Of a stretch of 64,000 nt of DNA, positions 47,340 to 60,149 are shown piece by piece. This stretch comes from Hemerocallis citrina. Lineage: Eukaryota; Streptophyta; Magnoliopsida; Asparagales; Asphodelaceae. The stretch spans positions 141,873,089 to 141,937,088 of the forward strand of contig CM030367.1 in assembly GCA_017893485.1 (NCBI GenBank), read 5' to 3'. A program made the translations under genes and the position numbers. The notes beneath the pieces are model-generated. The model searched no databases. It saw only the letters and a program-made list of their open reading frames with translations, and was not told where the DNA came from. Numbering within the stretch: the first letter of the stretch is position 1; each line of letters begins with the position of its first letter.

Positions 47340-47516
47340 ATACTCTAATATATTAATGTGACGAACCATTGACTAATTTGACAATGAAACAATGAACAAT
47401 CAAACATGCTCAAAAGTAAAATCGGTTAAGAAATAACTATCAAATAGCAACGGCAAGCGACATGAGCAACTCAGCAGCAAGAGCAAAGAGCAACTCAACA
47501 ACAGCAAGAGACAGTC
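46355..47516. other. Intergenic, microsatellite, no gene seen
   Basis: A/T-rich. Contains a TA run at 47287-47337 and a fragment resembling the hAT MITE end at 47140-47200 (GGCAGGTCCGGCCTTGAG). From 47455 to 47940 CAACAG/CAACAA triplet repeats surround the MITE. Confidence 0.6.
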
Positions 47517-47524
47517 AACAATAG

Positions 47525-47758
47525 CTTGGGCCGGCCCTAAGTTCCCGAAGGCCCGAGGTGAAAGACCCAAATAATTATTTTTGGGGGCCCAAATAATTAT
47601 TTTTGGGGACCCCTAATAACAATATAATTCTTTTACACACTTAAAATATGTAGCTATATTTACAAGGGGATTACAAAATTTGGGGGCCCCTAAAATTGTA
47701 AAAAATCTGGGGGCCTGAGGCGGCTGCCTCACTTGCCTCAAGATGGGGGCTGGGCCCT
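47525..47758. mobile_element. Small hAT-type MITE, 234 bp
   Basis: Flanks AACAATAG (47517-47524) and AACAACAG (47759-47766) match at 7 of 8 bases. The ends CTTGGGCCGGCCC and, inverted, AGGGCCCAGCCCC resemble hAT MITE termini. It inserted in a CAACAG-rich tract, so part of the flank similarity could be the repeat itself. Related sequence recurs at 57195-57365. Confidence 0.5.
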
Positions 47759-49053
47759 AACAACAGCAACAGCAAGAGAGCAACAGCAAGAGTAACTCAG
47801 TAACTCAGCAACTCAGCAACAACAATCCAACCCAACAACAACAACAACCCAAGTCACCTCCAACAACCCAACTTAGCAACAACAACCCAAGACAACAACA
47901 GCAAGAGCAACTCAGCATTCAGTAAGATCAACAACAACACCCAATTCACCTCCAAATCCAATCAATCTCCAATTTTGGGATTTAGAAATTAGAATTAGGG
48001 TTTAGGAATTTGGATTCAACTTAGGACTTTAGGAGTTAGGAGATGGTGAAGGAAGTCGGAGATGGAGAATGAAACCAGAGATGGGAGATGGAGTCGAAGC
48101 TTCGGTTAGAGGTTTGAGGATTTAGATTAGAGTTTAGGATGATAAAATTATTAGATTTATTATTGATTATTGATTTTGATTAAACGGAGTACAATGTGTC
48201 TCCTATATAGGAGAGAAGGGAAGACTAAACCAATACATTATTCAATATGGGACTGAACTAATCTCTCTCATAATATAATATATAATATCATAACACCCCC
48301 TCTCAAACTTAAGTTGGTTCAAACAATAAGAGTTTGGAATATTGACGATGTTGATGTGGCAGGGACGATAAACAATGATGCAGGAACGACGCTCAAGTAG
48401 ATGGCGTAGGGAAGGCGCACTATTGGCGCATGTTAGGATCTCACCCCTAACTTGAGAATTGTCTTATGTTGTGGAAAGAAGTGGCACACTATTGGCGCAT
48501 GTTGGGATCTCACCTCTGACTTGAGAATTATCGTATGTTGTAGAAGGAAGTGACATCCCTGACTTGAGAATTGTCAATGAACTGAGAACTGTGATGAGTC
48601 CCTAACTTGAGAGTTGCCGTATGTTCATATCTCCCCCTCTCAAACTCGGTGTAAGTTTGCTGACGAAGACTGTGGAGGCTGAAGAATCTGCAAGAAAGTT
48701 TTTTTTTTTTTTGGGAAAACTGAGAAACAAAATGTAGGGTTTTAGGTTGCGGGTTTTGGGTATTTGGATTTGGGTTGGGGTTTAGGGTGTGGATTTGGAT
48801 ATTTGGATTTAGGTAGTTTGAGAGTAGGATAGGGTTGTGGGTTTAGTTTGGAAAGAGGGGAATAGGATTAAGGTTAGAGGTGTTATTGGGTGGCAGCTAG
48901 GGTTACGCTAGCCAGCGACTGTGGTTTCGGATTTGGCTTTTCGACGGCTGGAGTGGGTAGCAGTGGCGGCGACAGAAGTGAAGGCAAAGTTGTTGGAGGT
49001 TTGGGTTTCAAAGGTTGGGAGGTTCGGGATTTATAGGCGCTGACGACGACTTC

Positions 49054-52000
49054 TGTCACACCTAGCTTCCAAAAAATACAGAATACGAGCACATGACATT
49101 GGCCCAGCAAATGACTAACATACCCATAAACTGTTTATCCGATCAACTCAACAATATAATCAATACAGAACAAATGCACAGACAATAATAATAATCTCAT
49201 GAACAATAATACTTGAAAAGAAGCAATACATAATATCCAAGTACAATAATCCAATATCTGGAAACAATAATAATATCCGGGATATATGCCCAATACAATA
49301 ATAAATCCCAAACACAATAGTAATAGTTCTCAATACAATAGTTCAGTAAAATAATAGCAACTAGAAAGCATTAAAATTGTCAGAATATCTGTTCTCCAAT
49401 TCCAGCAGGCAATTCTCCATCATTACTTATGAACACTTCATCTAAAAAGAGAAGAAAATTTTTCCTTAGAGCAAGTCATGGATAGCAAGTAGAGAAAGCA
49501 GAGAATAATGTAATAATGGTATAACAATGAATTCAATGGATAAATAAGAATCAATAATATGACACAATAACAATAATCAATATCATGATAATCGGTACAA
49601 TGACTACAAACAATGTTGCAATATTCGGTAATAGTAATCAATGATCAATAACAATAACACTTAGCTAATATTCGATATCAATAGGAACAATGAGGAACAA
49701 TATGCAATGTCGATGTCGTGTCAATTCTTAAGTCTATTAATCATTTTAATCCTAACTAATGTAGCACTTCATGCGTTCCATTTATTTATCACATAGTTGC
49801 TACATACAAACAAGTTATATTTTAGACTTAGTGGTGGATTTTATAGTTTATGTACTCGGCAACGATAATCAATATTCAATGTACGATACGATCTTCGACA
49901 ACGTTAAAATACACGATAGATTGGGTTACCGTCGTAAGCCACAATCACACGATAAAATAATAGCCGGAACAATATTTAGGGAAACACGGGCCCCTCCTCC
50001 GAGTACAGTCCCTATATTGTCCACTACTAAAGTCAACCCTTAAATCTCGGCTTATTAATTATTTATCAATGCAACAATACAATATGCAAAGATGAAATAT
50101 AAGATGAACGATGGAAACAATAGGGAAATAATAGGATGATAACTTGAATTGAAAAATTAGAACAATGAAAATAGGGTTTTAGGATCATGCAATGTAACAC
50201 AAACATTAATTCATACAACACTACGATATAGGAATAATTAATCTATTAAAATCTGGATCATAAAATTCTGGACAGCAAGAGTAGTCTGTACAAAAATATA
50301 GTTTCCCGCTGTTTCAAAAATAAAAAATGAATTCGTCAGAAATTCTAGAAACTAGACCTCAACACGGTTCCAACACATATTTAAAGTTCAAAACCTGACA
50401 ATAGTAGCTAGGTCAATCACATTGTTCTTTACAGATTTCATGTTCAGGCATAATTTCGATATTATGTTATTTTAATTTTAGAATCAGTGAAAACTCAATA
50501 ATAAGTTCATTAAAAATAATTTCAGGACTCCTAAACATGTTAAACAACAATCTGGAAATTTTCAAAGTAAAATTTTAACATTTGATCAGCCTTTTTACTG
50601 TTTAAACATGAAAGATACAAGAATCTGAAAATCTGAAAGTAAAAACACAGCTGTAGTAAAACGGGTATAACTTTGCTACACAACTCGGAATTCAAAAATC
50701 AAAATGTTCTGGAAACTAAAAAGATTAAGCTATAATTTTCATTCAAAAAGTAATTTATTTTAAGATCATTCACTGGTTCAAAAACACCAGTCAACGTACA
50801 GGCCAGCAAGCAATAAAACAGGTTGTGTAGTTTTCTTGAAAATAAATTAACTTAAACATGATGAGTATCGATTCTTTAGTCAATAGATTGTGTAATCAAC
50901 ATGATGGGTGCAATAACATGATGAATAAGAATAAAATCATATGCATACACTAAATCATCATCGATCAAACAACAAACAATCAACCAAACATACATCCTAG
51001 TAGTTGTTTCTACAATAATTAATTGTATCAAAAGTGGATGTATGAAAGATCCAATCTTTAGAGTCAAAAGTGGCACGATGTCAAGAATATTGGGGTTAGC
51101 TCGTGTAAACCCTCAATAGACCCAACGAAGGAGATGAACAATGTATAATACGATAACAAGGGATCTACTTGTAAGAATTTCAATAACACTTAAATTTGAT
51201 ACAATTAACAATTCAAGAGGACAGTGACTTGCCTTATAAACGGTGAAAACAAATACCAAGAATAACAGGATAAGATTTCCGAAGCAACGAACCCACGAAC
51301 TCACAATAGCACGTGCAATAAACGTGCAAAAGAGATCTAAGCAATCACAGCAAGGGAGAGAACTCAGCAACTGCAGCAACAGTGGCTAGAGCGACGGCGG
51401 CGTCGCTGGCGGAGGGCGGCGACGGGGGTCGATGCCGACGGGTGAGGGCATCGAAGGAGCACGCCACTTGGCCTGATTGACGATGGATGGGGAAGGACAG
51501 GGGTGATCGGGATTTAGGGGTTTTTGGGCATAGCTAATGTCGAGGACATGGGAGAAGGTCAGGGGGGAAGTACTGTGGTGGCGCTGGCGGCTGAGGGGGC
51601 GTCGACGGGAGTGGGGGTCGCCAGGGAAGATGAATGGCGAAAGAGGACAGTGAGATGGGTTTCGGTGGTTTGGGCTGGAAAACATAGGTAGAGAGAGAGA
51701 GAACGGTGAGGATAGAGAGAGAGAGAGAGGAAAGAGAATAAGCGGCTAGGGTTCCAATTGTGTGCATTTTTTATGGTTTGCAGTAAAGTTGTATTTATAT
51801 GGTACAATTAAGGTGTTGGATTAGCAGTTTAGGATCCAATAATAGCTGATTTGGGTCAAGAACAATTGAAATTGGATTTTAGGGTTCAATAAGAAATACA
51901 TCTAAATCAATAGGGTTCAAATAAAAATACTCACAATTAAATAACAAAAAAAATATGATCAACAAGAAAATAGTTCATCAAGAAGAATAAAGAATTTTGT

Positions 52001-52451
52001 GAACAAATTTTAAATTCAAATAGATAAATGATTAATACAGATAAAGAGAATATCAATTGGGTTTGAAAAATAAATCAGAGTTCACTATGAAATTTATATC
52101 AAGTACAATAATAATCGATAGATGGATTTTAAATAGATAATCAAGAAAATAATAATTAATTTTATGATCATAAAAATAATAAAATCATACAACACAATAA
52201 TATTCGGGTTTAACAATTTCATTAAAATAATCCAATAACAATAATATATTTATTTTAGGCTCAAATATAAATAGTCGATCAATAAGATATATAAATAAGA
52301 TCAAAATACTTCGTTATTCGAAATGAATAAAGTTTTCAATTAGAAAACACTTTAGTAAAAATTTGAAACAAATTTAGCACAAAATAAATTTTTAAATAAT
52401 CAAGGTATAGAAATACACGGAAAATACTTATTAGCGGGAATAGGGGTTACA
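49054..52451 (-). mobile_element. Solo LTR, chromovirus family, copy 2
   Basis: 3398 bp with TG...CA ends and a perfect ACTTC duplication at 49049-49053 and 52452-52456. Minus orientation is supported by a TATA box (TATAAATA, plus 51792-51799) followed by AACCCTAGCCG and a CT-rich leader (51665-51740). It is the most diverged of the three copies and sits inside the AGP-like frame of the copia-like element. The Ser/Pro-rich frames at 51386-51807 are leader artefacts. Confidence 0.85.
51792..51799 (-). promoter_or_regulatory. TATA box of solo LTR copy 2
   Basis: TATAAATA on the minus strand about 650 bp from the LTR start, followed by a CT-rich untranslated leader. Confidence 0.5.
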
Positions 52452-53143
52452 ACTTCGCTGGAGAAGGCGATCTGGAAGGCATTAGCGACGGGGATGGAGA
52501 ATGAGCAGCGACAGAAGCGATGGAGAAGAAGACGATGATGAAGAAGACGGTGGTGTAAATGGAAGAGGCCATCGTTTGCCAGAGTTGTTGAAGTTGGGGA
52601 TTGCAGAGAGTTCGCCGGAGTTGCAGTGGTGGAAGATGAGAGGTTGTTGTCGCTGCTGTTGTTGAAGACAACTGGAGTTTGGTTGAGAGGTTACCGGAGT
52701 TGGAGTTGATGGTGATGCCGGAGTTAAGGATGTGGGTTGGTGCCATCGATGTCGTTTGCTGTTGTTTGATGATGATGGCTAGGGTTTCGGGAGAGGAAGA
52801 AGATGACGGCTAGGGTTTTTGGATCTTGTTGTTTGATGACAGCTAGGGTTTTGCAGATTTATTGTTTGATGACAGCTAGGGTTTTGGAGATTTGATCGGG
52901 AGAGAGATGTTGTGAGGTGGAGTGATTCCGTTGAAGACAACAACCCTTCCACCTCGATAACGAGGATCAAATTAGTATAAGCCTTATAGGAACAGAGGCG
53001 CGAATACCATGATAGAATTTTTGGATTTATTATTGATTACTGATTTTGATTAAACTGAGTACAATGTATCTCCTATATTGTCACGCCTCGCTTTCCAAAA
53101 TATGAGAATACGAGCCCGTGACGAAGGCCCAGCGAATGATATT

Positions 53144-53623
53144 TTTTTTGATGAACCGGATAGAGCCCGAAAGCTCCAGCAACGCAATCAATAAATAATA
53201 ATAATGGAAGTTACAATAATTAGGAGATTTACAAGGAGTAAACATCGAACAAACACACTATACACAAAGAAGAACATGACAATGATGATCGAGAGATCAA
53301 GTAGACCCAACATAAATGCAGCCTCGAACGAACAGGGGCACCGCACCACATCCCGGGAGCAGGACGAACCTGCAGACAGGATCCACAATGCGCCCAAAAC
53401 CACAGCGATGAAGGAAGGCACACCCTCCGACAGTCAAGAAACCTGGTGCTGCAGCCGATGCAAATCAAAGCGACAAGCGGCTGAAGCATCGCCTCTAAAG
53501 ACAAGCCGAACGCAGGCACCACCACTTTAAAAATAAGCAAATGAAGGAAACTAGCGGTTCCAGCCTCTCAAACACAAGGGCCAATGAATGGGCACTACAC
53601 TAAGCTAAGTCCCGGCTAACAAC
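53144..53623 (-). mobile_element. 480-bp poly-A retroposon (SINE or truncated LINE)
   Basis: AGCGAATGATATT is present at 53131-53143 and again at 53624-53636, a 13-bp target duplication. The left end is a T run (poly-A on the minus strand) preceded by CTCTATCCGGTTCATC; the right end, read inward, begins GTTGTTAGCCGGGACTTAG. The uninterrupted copies of the host LTR lack it. The frames inside (103-108 codons, both strands) are not recognised. Confidence 0.8.
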
Positions 53624-54249
53624 AGCGAATGATATTAATATGATTCATAAGATGTACCAGTCTCAACTCAACAATACTTAGAAAGATTTATCACAACCAC
53701 GCAAATAATAACATCACAGAACAATATCTGAATTCAAGAATTTAATAATCCAACATGATAATCAATACTGAGAAAATAAATAGCAGTTACAGGTCAAAAG
53801 ACCAGGATACAAGTCTAAACAAATGAATTACAATAAGATAAGAAAACATGGAAAGAAATAGTTTATTCTAATACATCTCCTACTCCACACTAGAAGTACT
53901 GCTCGCCAATACCTTCAGGCAAATCCTCTGGCTCACCTGTAGCTGGGTTAACTAGGGAAGAAAAAGAAATATCCTTAGAGCAAGTACGGACAGCAAGTAG
54001 TGAAAAACAGAGAGTAAAGGAGTAAGGTGCATGTAGGAATATGAATCAAGATCAAATTACAAGGACAATAATGGTACCAATAGCAATGGTCTTAATCAAG
54101 TATATATACATGTCAACTAGGTCTATTATCAAGTTGTTTCTCCTATCTAGTGCACGTACTACTGCGTCCCATACCACAGGTTCGGTGCACGCAAAATAGT
54201 ATATGTTTTAGACTTCTTGGTGGGATCTACAGAGCGTGTACTCGGTGTA

Positions 54250-54490
54250 TCACGATAACAAGATAACAAGATAACAAGTTCACGTCTTCACAAGTAATTC
54301 TCCACCTTCCATGTCAAGTTCATGTAACAAGATAACAAGATAATAAGTTCGTGTCTCCACAAGTAATTCTCCACCTTCCATGTCAAGTTTTCATGTAACA
54401 AGATAACAAGATAACAAGATAACAAGATAACAAGTTCACGTCTTCACAAATAATTCTCCACCTTCCATGTCAAGTTTTCATGTAATAAGA
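54250..54490. repeat. Minisatellite in solo LTR copy 3
   Basis: About three units of 75-85 bp, each with CAAGTAATTCTCCACCTTCCATGTC-like text and variable numbers of the 9-mer ATAACAAGA. Copy 1 has a single unit at 3330-3400, so the expansion happened after the copies separated. Confidence 0.85.
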
Positions 54491-56973
54491 GGGCCCTACC
54501 AAGTACATTTTCTGAGACTGTCCACTACTAGGTCAACCCTTAGAAACTCCGGCTTATTTGGTATTTTATTATGAATTCATATATGTACATGCAAGTGGTT
54601 ATAATAATATCAAGGGGATGATAATAATGCAGCAACATGATGCATTGCACAATAATAACAAGAAGTAGTAAATCTGAAACAGCCGACACAGTTACATTAA
54701 AATAGGGATAACTCCTATACTACAACTCCGAATTCGAAGTTTCAGGATGCTATAGACATCTAGACAGATAGGGCTAAGATTTTTATTCAGTAACTTTATG
54801 CTAATTTTGACTGTAGCTAGGTTAAATACTCTATTCTTTGCAGTTTAGCTGTTCTAGCAGCAACTAGATGTCAAAATCTAATGGGTGGAAACATGGTATA
54901 AATACACAGTAAAAATCTATAAAATTTACAAATGAACCCTAAGCATGTCTATAATGTTCCTGGAGAATTTCATGGCATTATAATATCATTTACATGGTGT
55001 TTCACTAACAAATGTGTCGATGTTGCATTAATTCTGCAGTCTAAAAAATGCAGACCAACAGAGACTAAAAGTGTGATATCCCACAGCTCGAGACTCGAAA
55101 TCAGAATCTGTCACTTGGGTTGGAAACTAGACTTAGTAGGCTAAAACTCTCCTTTGTATCAGGTGTGCTAATTCTCAAGTTAACAGGGTCGAAACCTCTG
55201 TGCAAAACAGTACAAACAGCAAAAGTTTATAAAAGCCATCACATTTATATTCATCAAGTGGGTAATTATCGAGTTATTGTATCATGGATGTATCAGGACT
55301 AATGTACAACAAGTAATGTGAATTTTTCTAGTATACAAGTCAAGTTTATCATGTCAAGTTCAAGTCACAAGATCTCAAGCAACAACATGTATTTAATCAC
55401 GATGTATTTTCTCATGTGCAATATCTATTTATTTTATTCGTGTCAAGTATGTATCTAGGCTTGGGTTTGAGTCAATGGATAATAATAAGAAGTCAAGAGT
55501 ACGTCGGGTTAGCTCGTGTAAACCCTCGATACTCCCAACGGAAGGGACACAAGGCAAATTAGAATAATTGAGATGGAACTACTTGCTTAGAGATCAAAAA
55601 TCTTGAACTAAAATAAATAACGGAGTTCAAGTGGACTTGCCTTTTTCTTGTAGACGATTCGATAATTTAATAGGGAATAACGGGATCAGAATTTCGGGGA
55701 GCAATCCCAAGAAACACGTGCAAAACCGTGCGAAGAAGCAACTAGTACAGCAACAACAGCTCCAAATCCCCACACCAGATCCGATCCGAACACGGGACAA
55801 CGAAATGAGATCTAGTGTGGCAAAACACAGAACAACAACGGCAGCCAATCAGAATTCTTCCACGCAGCGGATCCCTCTAAACACGGGACAACAAAAAGGT
55901 GGTCGGGTGTGCGCCGAACACAGAACAGCGAAGTCGACAAATCGCGGTTCGTCTTCTTCCTTCGATCGAAGAGAGAGAGAGAGCGGTGCGAGGAGGACGG
56001 CGACCGGGTGTGGCGTGGACGGCTGGTAGCAACTGAGGCGACAGCCACGTGCGGCGGTGCTGGTCGGGAAGCGACGCAACGATGGCACTCTCGACGAAGG
56101 CAGAGCTCTGTCTCGTGCTCGAAACAGAGGAGTGGAGAAGGAGCGTCGACGGGGCTTGGACGGCGATGAGGGCGACGGGGGATCTTCGGGGAATGAAGGG
56201 GGTGCACGACGGGGGATGGCGGTGACGATGGCGAAGGTGTAGTCGGTGGGTTCGGTTGGTGAAGTTGGGTTTTGGCAGAGCTTCGATGGGTTCGAGCGAG
56301 GTTCTCCGACAATGGGGATTGGGGATGAGGGTGGCGGAGTCGAGGAGGTGAAGGTGACGGTAATGGAGGTGGTGGTTGGAGTTGGGCAACGGTGTAGGGG
56401 AGGGGCGATGGTGTTTGGGTTCGGTTCGGTTATGGTGAAGGCGAGAAGGAGGGGGAGTGAGCGGGAGGGGTGTTTGGTTTGAGTTGGGAAACAGGAGAGG
56501 GAGAGAGAACGAGAGAGAGAGAGAGAGAATGAGTGATTGCAGTTGTGATTTTTAGGGGAGTGGGGGAGATTGCTATAACAGTGTAGAAAAGTAAATAGGG
56601 GGAGTTAGAGATATGTGGGATTGAAGGGAGAAAAGATATGGGATTTTAGTTAGGCAATGTGGGTTTGGGTAGACTAGGTCTTGGGTTTACAATCCATAGG
56701 GCGATGGGTTGGGCTTGCATATGAATGACCAAAATGTAATAATACAATAAAATAATTGGAACTAGAAAGCCCACAATAGGACAATGGCCCAAATACAATG
56801 AATTAGGGGAAAAAGATACCAATAAAAATACAAAGAACAATAATCCGTACAATCGGAAACCGGGGTTACATATATATATACATGATAGAAGGGAAGACTA
56901 AACCAATACATTATTCAATATGAGACTAAACTAATCTCTCTCATAATATAATATATAATATCTTAACTTAGAA

Positions 56974-57676
56974 ATTAGGGAATTTTGATTAGGGATTTTT
57001 CAACAAAAGGAATTGTGAGAGTGAGATTTGGGGAGAAAGAAACGGGTTGAAGATGGATTGCATTTGGTGAATGGCGGGTAGGGTATTTGAAGTGGAGGGT
57101 CGGATCTCAGGCGTGAGTGTGGGTCGGGTGCAGACTGGGTTTGGAGATGAATTTGTTTCCCCAAATTCAAACAACACTAGCCCTAGCCCAAGTAATAAAA
57201 AAATTTCTAAAGACCCAAATAATTAAATTTGGGTGCCCCTAATAACAATTATACATAGTCTAATCTTATTTTACACGCATAATACCTAACTACATGTCTA
57301 AGATAAATTTGTTTTTGGGTGGTCCTAAAATTGCAAAAAATTCGGAGGGTTCGAGACAGCTGCCTCCCAGTGAAATATATTTTTGTCGGCAAATATTAAT
57401 AAGACTCCTGCAATTCTGATTCTTCTTCAGTCCCCATGCATCGTAGCTATGGTTGTATCTTAGCAAAAAAAATTTGTGGCTGTCAGTTCTTCCAAACTAA
57501 GAAACAAGGAAGCAAAGAACTAACAAAGACGATTTGCATTTTCTCGAAAAACAAGCTAATTTGTACATTTATTTTTATAATATATAAAGAGTAGCGCTAA
57601 TTGTAGCTTTTAAAAAAAAATTGGTACTGCTTTCAAACTACCTGTGCATCACAAAATTTAAGCAATGAGTGCTCAT
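56974..57676. other. Intergenic with hAT MITE remnant
   Basis: 57195-57365 resembles the MITE at 47525 (CCCAAATAATTAAATTTGGG, GACAGCTGCCTC) but lacks clear ends. No gene is seen. Confidence 0.45.
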
Positions 57677-57868
57677 CTCTAATATTATAATAGGAAAAGA
57701 CCTTAGTGTCCTTAGTGTCATTTGTCATTTTGTCATTCTACCAATATGTGCAACGCACGTACATAATTAATATAAAGGAAGTTTCCGGTTTGAATGCTTC
57801 CTACGTCAGAGTTTTTATTTTTAATTTTTGAAATTATTAAAGCGTACATTGCACGTGTAAATTACTAG
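57677..57868 (+). mobile_element. Possible short non-autonomous Helitron
   Basis: Starts TCTCTAATATTATAATAGG after an A and ends GCACGTGTAAATTACTAG before a T. TC start, CTAG end, A/T insertion and an imperfect hairpin just before the end (ACATTGCACGTGT) are Helitron traits. Only 192 bp, no Rep/helicase. Confidence 0.45.
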
Positions 57869-60149
57869 TAAGCGATCAATGCAGAATTGGTTTATTTGAC
57901 AGTTTTTTAAGCTTCCAAATGTTATGCTAAAACAGGGAGAAGTAGTACACTACTAATATTCCTTTTATAAATTCGCAAGTCCAATATCCAAAATAATTGA
58001 AGAGCTATTTCTATTTCCAAACGTAGATTTGTGGAGTCAAGTACTTGTACTGTAAGTGCTAAGATTTCTTAATCTTAAGTGACAAGTTATAGATTCTATT
58101 CCTGGTTTAGATTAAATTAATTGGAGATATTGAAAAATTCCCCTCCCCTCCACCAATAAAATAAAATAAAATAAAATAAAATAAAATAAAATGGATTTGT
58201 GGAAATTGAAGTGTATGGCCGTTGAAGTAATAAAGGCCCTTTCTTTCTATGGGCCTAGAAATGGGCTCGAGGCACAATTGTATGAGCAAACAACTTCATA
58301 ATGCAAATTCTACAGGATTAGCAAACCAAAAATACTCTAGCTCGGCCTCTAATTTATAAGGATTTGCCACATATTGTATAATTTGTTCTTCTGTTTCTAT
58401 GTTTGTTTAATTTTTAAATTATTTTTAGCAGAAAGCAGACAATTTTCACCAGTGTTTCTTTATGACAAGAATGAGGTTGGAAGATACACACCAAACAAAC
58501 TCAATTCGATTTCATTAGTAATTGTTGTCAATGACATTTGCAAAATGTTTTCATTTCTTTCAGTTCATTCGTTCAGTTCATGCTATTTCAACAACAATTA
58601 GTCACATATTGTTTAAGACACCAAATCATCGCTCAAGTATTCCTTAGTTTCCTCGAGTCATCCTTTCACAACGAATTGTGATGACCAACCAGGCAGAGAA
58701 ATATGGTGAAGAGAATGTAGAATTTAGAGCCAGGATTATGTATAAAGGAGTTATACTTTTATAAATAGGCATGAATATGATGCCATCCATTAAGACACCC
58801 ATGGCCTAGACGGCCAGACCTTAACTAGCGTTGCAAGTAGCGGAGCCACTTCTTGGCCGCTTCTAGTTGTCCATCTGTCAAGCTCATTTAGGTGGTCGTG
58901 TGGTGTATTTTCTGTGATTTGGATAGAACTAGGAAATATCTTATCGGTAGACAAAAACTCCGAAGTTGTGGTAAGACCGATGTTTAATATTTTAATTCTA
59001 ACATGCCCCAGATTAATGATCATCTTTGTGGGTCACGACCTGGACTGTATGTAGTAGTTTTATTATTATTTTAAATCCGCATTTGAATGTGTACAACCGG
59101 TTGGATTTGAACCTGGGTTACTTTGATACCATGTGAAACATCCTGTAACTAGACTAAAATTTTGAAGTTGTGGTACATGTGAGAATTTTAATATTCATAT
59201 TCTAATATGCCTTAGCAAATTGAGTGTTATCTTTACGGACTACGACTTGAGTTTATTTCTATTTTTAAATCCGTATTTTAATATGTCTATCTCCTTCAAA
59301 TTACTGCATGAAGCATGATATTCATTAAAAACAGATAAATTACACTAACCTACACCATTACTTAGCTATATTGTTCTGACATTTGGATGAAGTGGCAGGC
59401 AAAGCGCGAAAACACCCTCTCATGCATGATCTCTGCAAAAGTCTTAAGAAGATCATGTATTCTTCCTCTTACATCATAGGACTAGAATCACTTAGGATTT
59501 CTTCCACAAAATAAGATAATGTGGCATGTAATCAATTGTTTTCTTATTTTGGAAGACATTTTCTGTCTAAATTGTTTATGCAAAAACAAAAACAAAAAAA
59601 AACAAAAACAAAAAAAAAACAAATATCCTGTAATAGCCCTTAGCCGAACAATAAACATGTATCTCGATCAATCGGTTAGCAGCTGCTATCAGAGATACAA
59701 TAAACATAGAAGTATACAAGCAGAGAGTTGATGAGATGCCCTAAATTCCAGGCATAGTTTCCTATTTTTGTAAGGGCAGGTAAGATATGATGATTATATC
59801 ATTAATATCATTTGTCATTCACCTGTAATATTTAGTCAATTTACTTAGCTGCATGCGTATTAATCATGTGTTCTTCAGCTGTAATTATAGTCAATTTACA
59901 ACTTTATTGTTTAAAGATATACTAGTGTTATCCTGTACAAATTGCACAACCTAATATAGTTTTGAGGAACTCATCAAATTATATGAAAATTCAAAAAAGT
60001 GTAAGAGAATTGAGATAAACTGGTGAATATCATATCTACCGTAATTACTGAAATATTCATTATCATCCTGACATGGCCAACTTAAATATAGAGGATTCGA
60101 GGTAGAGAAGAGAGCATACATTTTTCCTTAGAATTAGGATCGGAGGTAC
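57869..60149. other. Intergenic; (TAAAA)n and a copia PBS remnant
   Basis: 58153-58192 is a TAAAA microsatellite. At 59120-59150 the minus strand reads TGGTATCAAAGTAACCC, which looks like an isolated tRNA-Met primer site beside a lost LTR. Short frames here are not convincing genes. Confidence 0.5.

Larger units (their letters stand above)
49008..52572 (-). pseudogene. Captured arabinogalactan-protein-like coding piece, split by a solo LTR
   Basis: On the minus strand ATG 52572 opens MASSIYTTVFFIIVFFSIAS, a clean signal peptide, followed by VAAHSPSPSLMPSRSPSPAK, an AGP/extensin-type Ser-Pro stretch. The frame is cut at 52452 by the solo LTR 49054-52451; on the far side it continues with Ser/Ala/Pro codons and stops at 49008-49010. 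An upstream in-frame ATG at 52746 would prefix a Gln/Leu/Thr-rich stretch. A host secreted-protein exon carried inside a non-autonomous element is the simplest reading; the parent gene was not identified. Confidence 0.5.
53079..56870 (-). mobile_element. Solo LTR, chromovirus family, copy 3
   Basis: 3792 bp with TG...CA ends and perfect TATAT flanks (53074-53078 and 56871-56875). Read on the minus strand it starts TGTAACCCCGGTTTCCG and ends GAGGCGTGACA, close to copy 1. It carries a 480-bp retroposon (53144-53623) and a local minisatellite (54250-54490). It inserted into the TATA region of the copia-like 5' LTR. Confidence 0.85.
48140..56968 (-). mobile_element. Non-autonomous copia-like element with captured AGP-like sequence
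   Basis: The 3' LTR is 48140-48295 and the 5' LTR is 53010-53078 plus 56876-56968, split by a solo LTR. Flanks are TAGGA (48135-48139) and TAGAA (56969-56973). On the minus strand a worn PBS, TGGTATTCGCGCC, follows the 5' LTR, and a PPT, AGTTTGAGAGGGGG, precedes the 3' LTR that starts TGTTATGA. Without the two inserted solo LTRs the internal part is about 1.3 kb and has no gag-pol, so it depends on a partner element for movement. Confidence 0.75.

Noticed and set aside
53188..53540. Frames of 77-108 codons in the 480-bp retroposon
   Set aside because: Open on both strands, no family, inside a poly-A retroposon; not called as genes.
55812..56389. Two overlapping minus-strand frames of 166 and 170 codons
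   Set aside because: GC-rich leader of solo LTR copy 3, open in several frames at once and low complexity.
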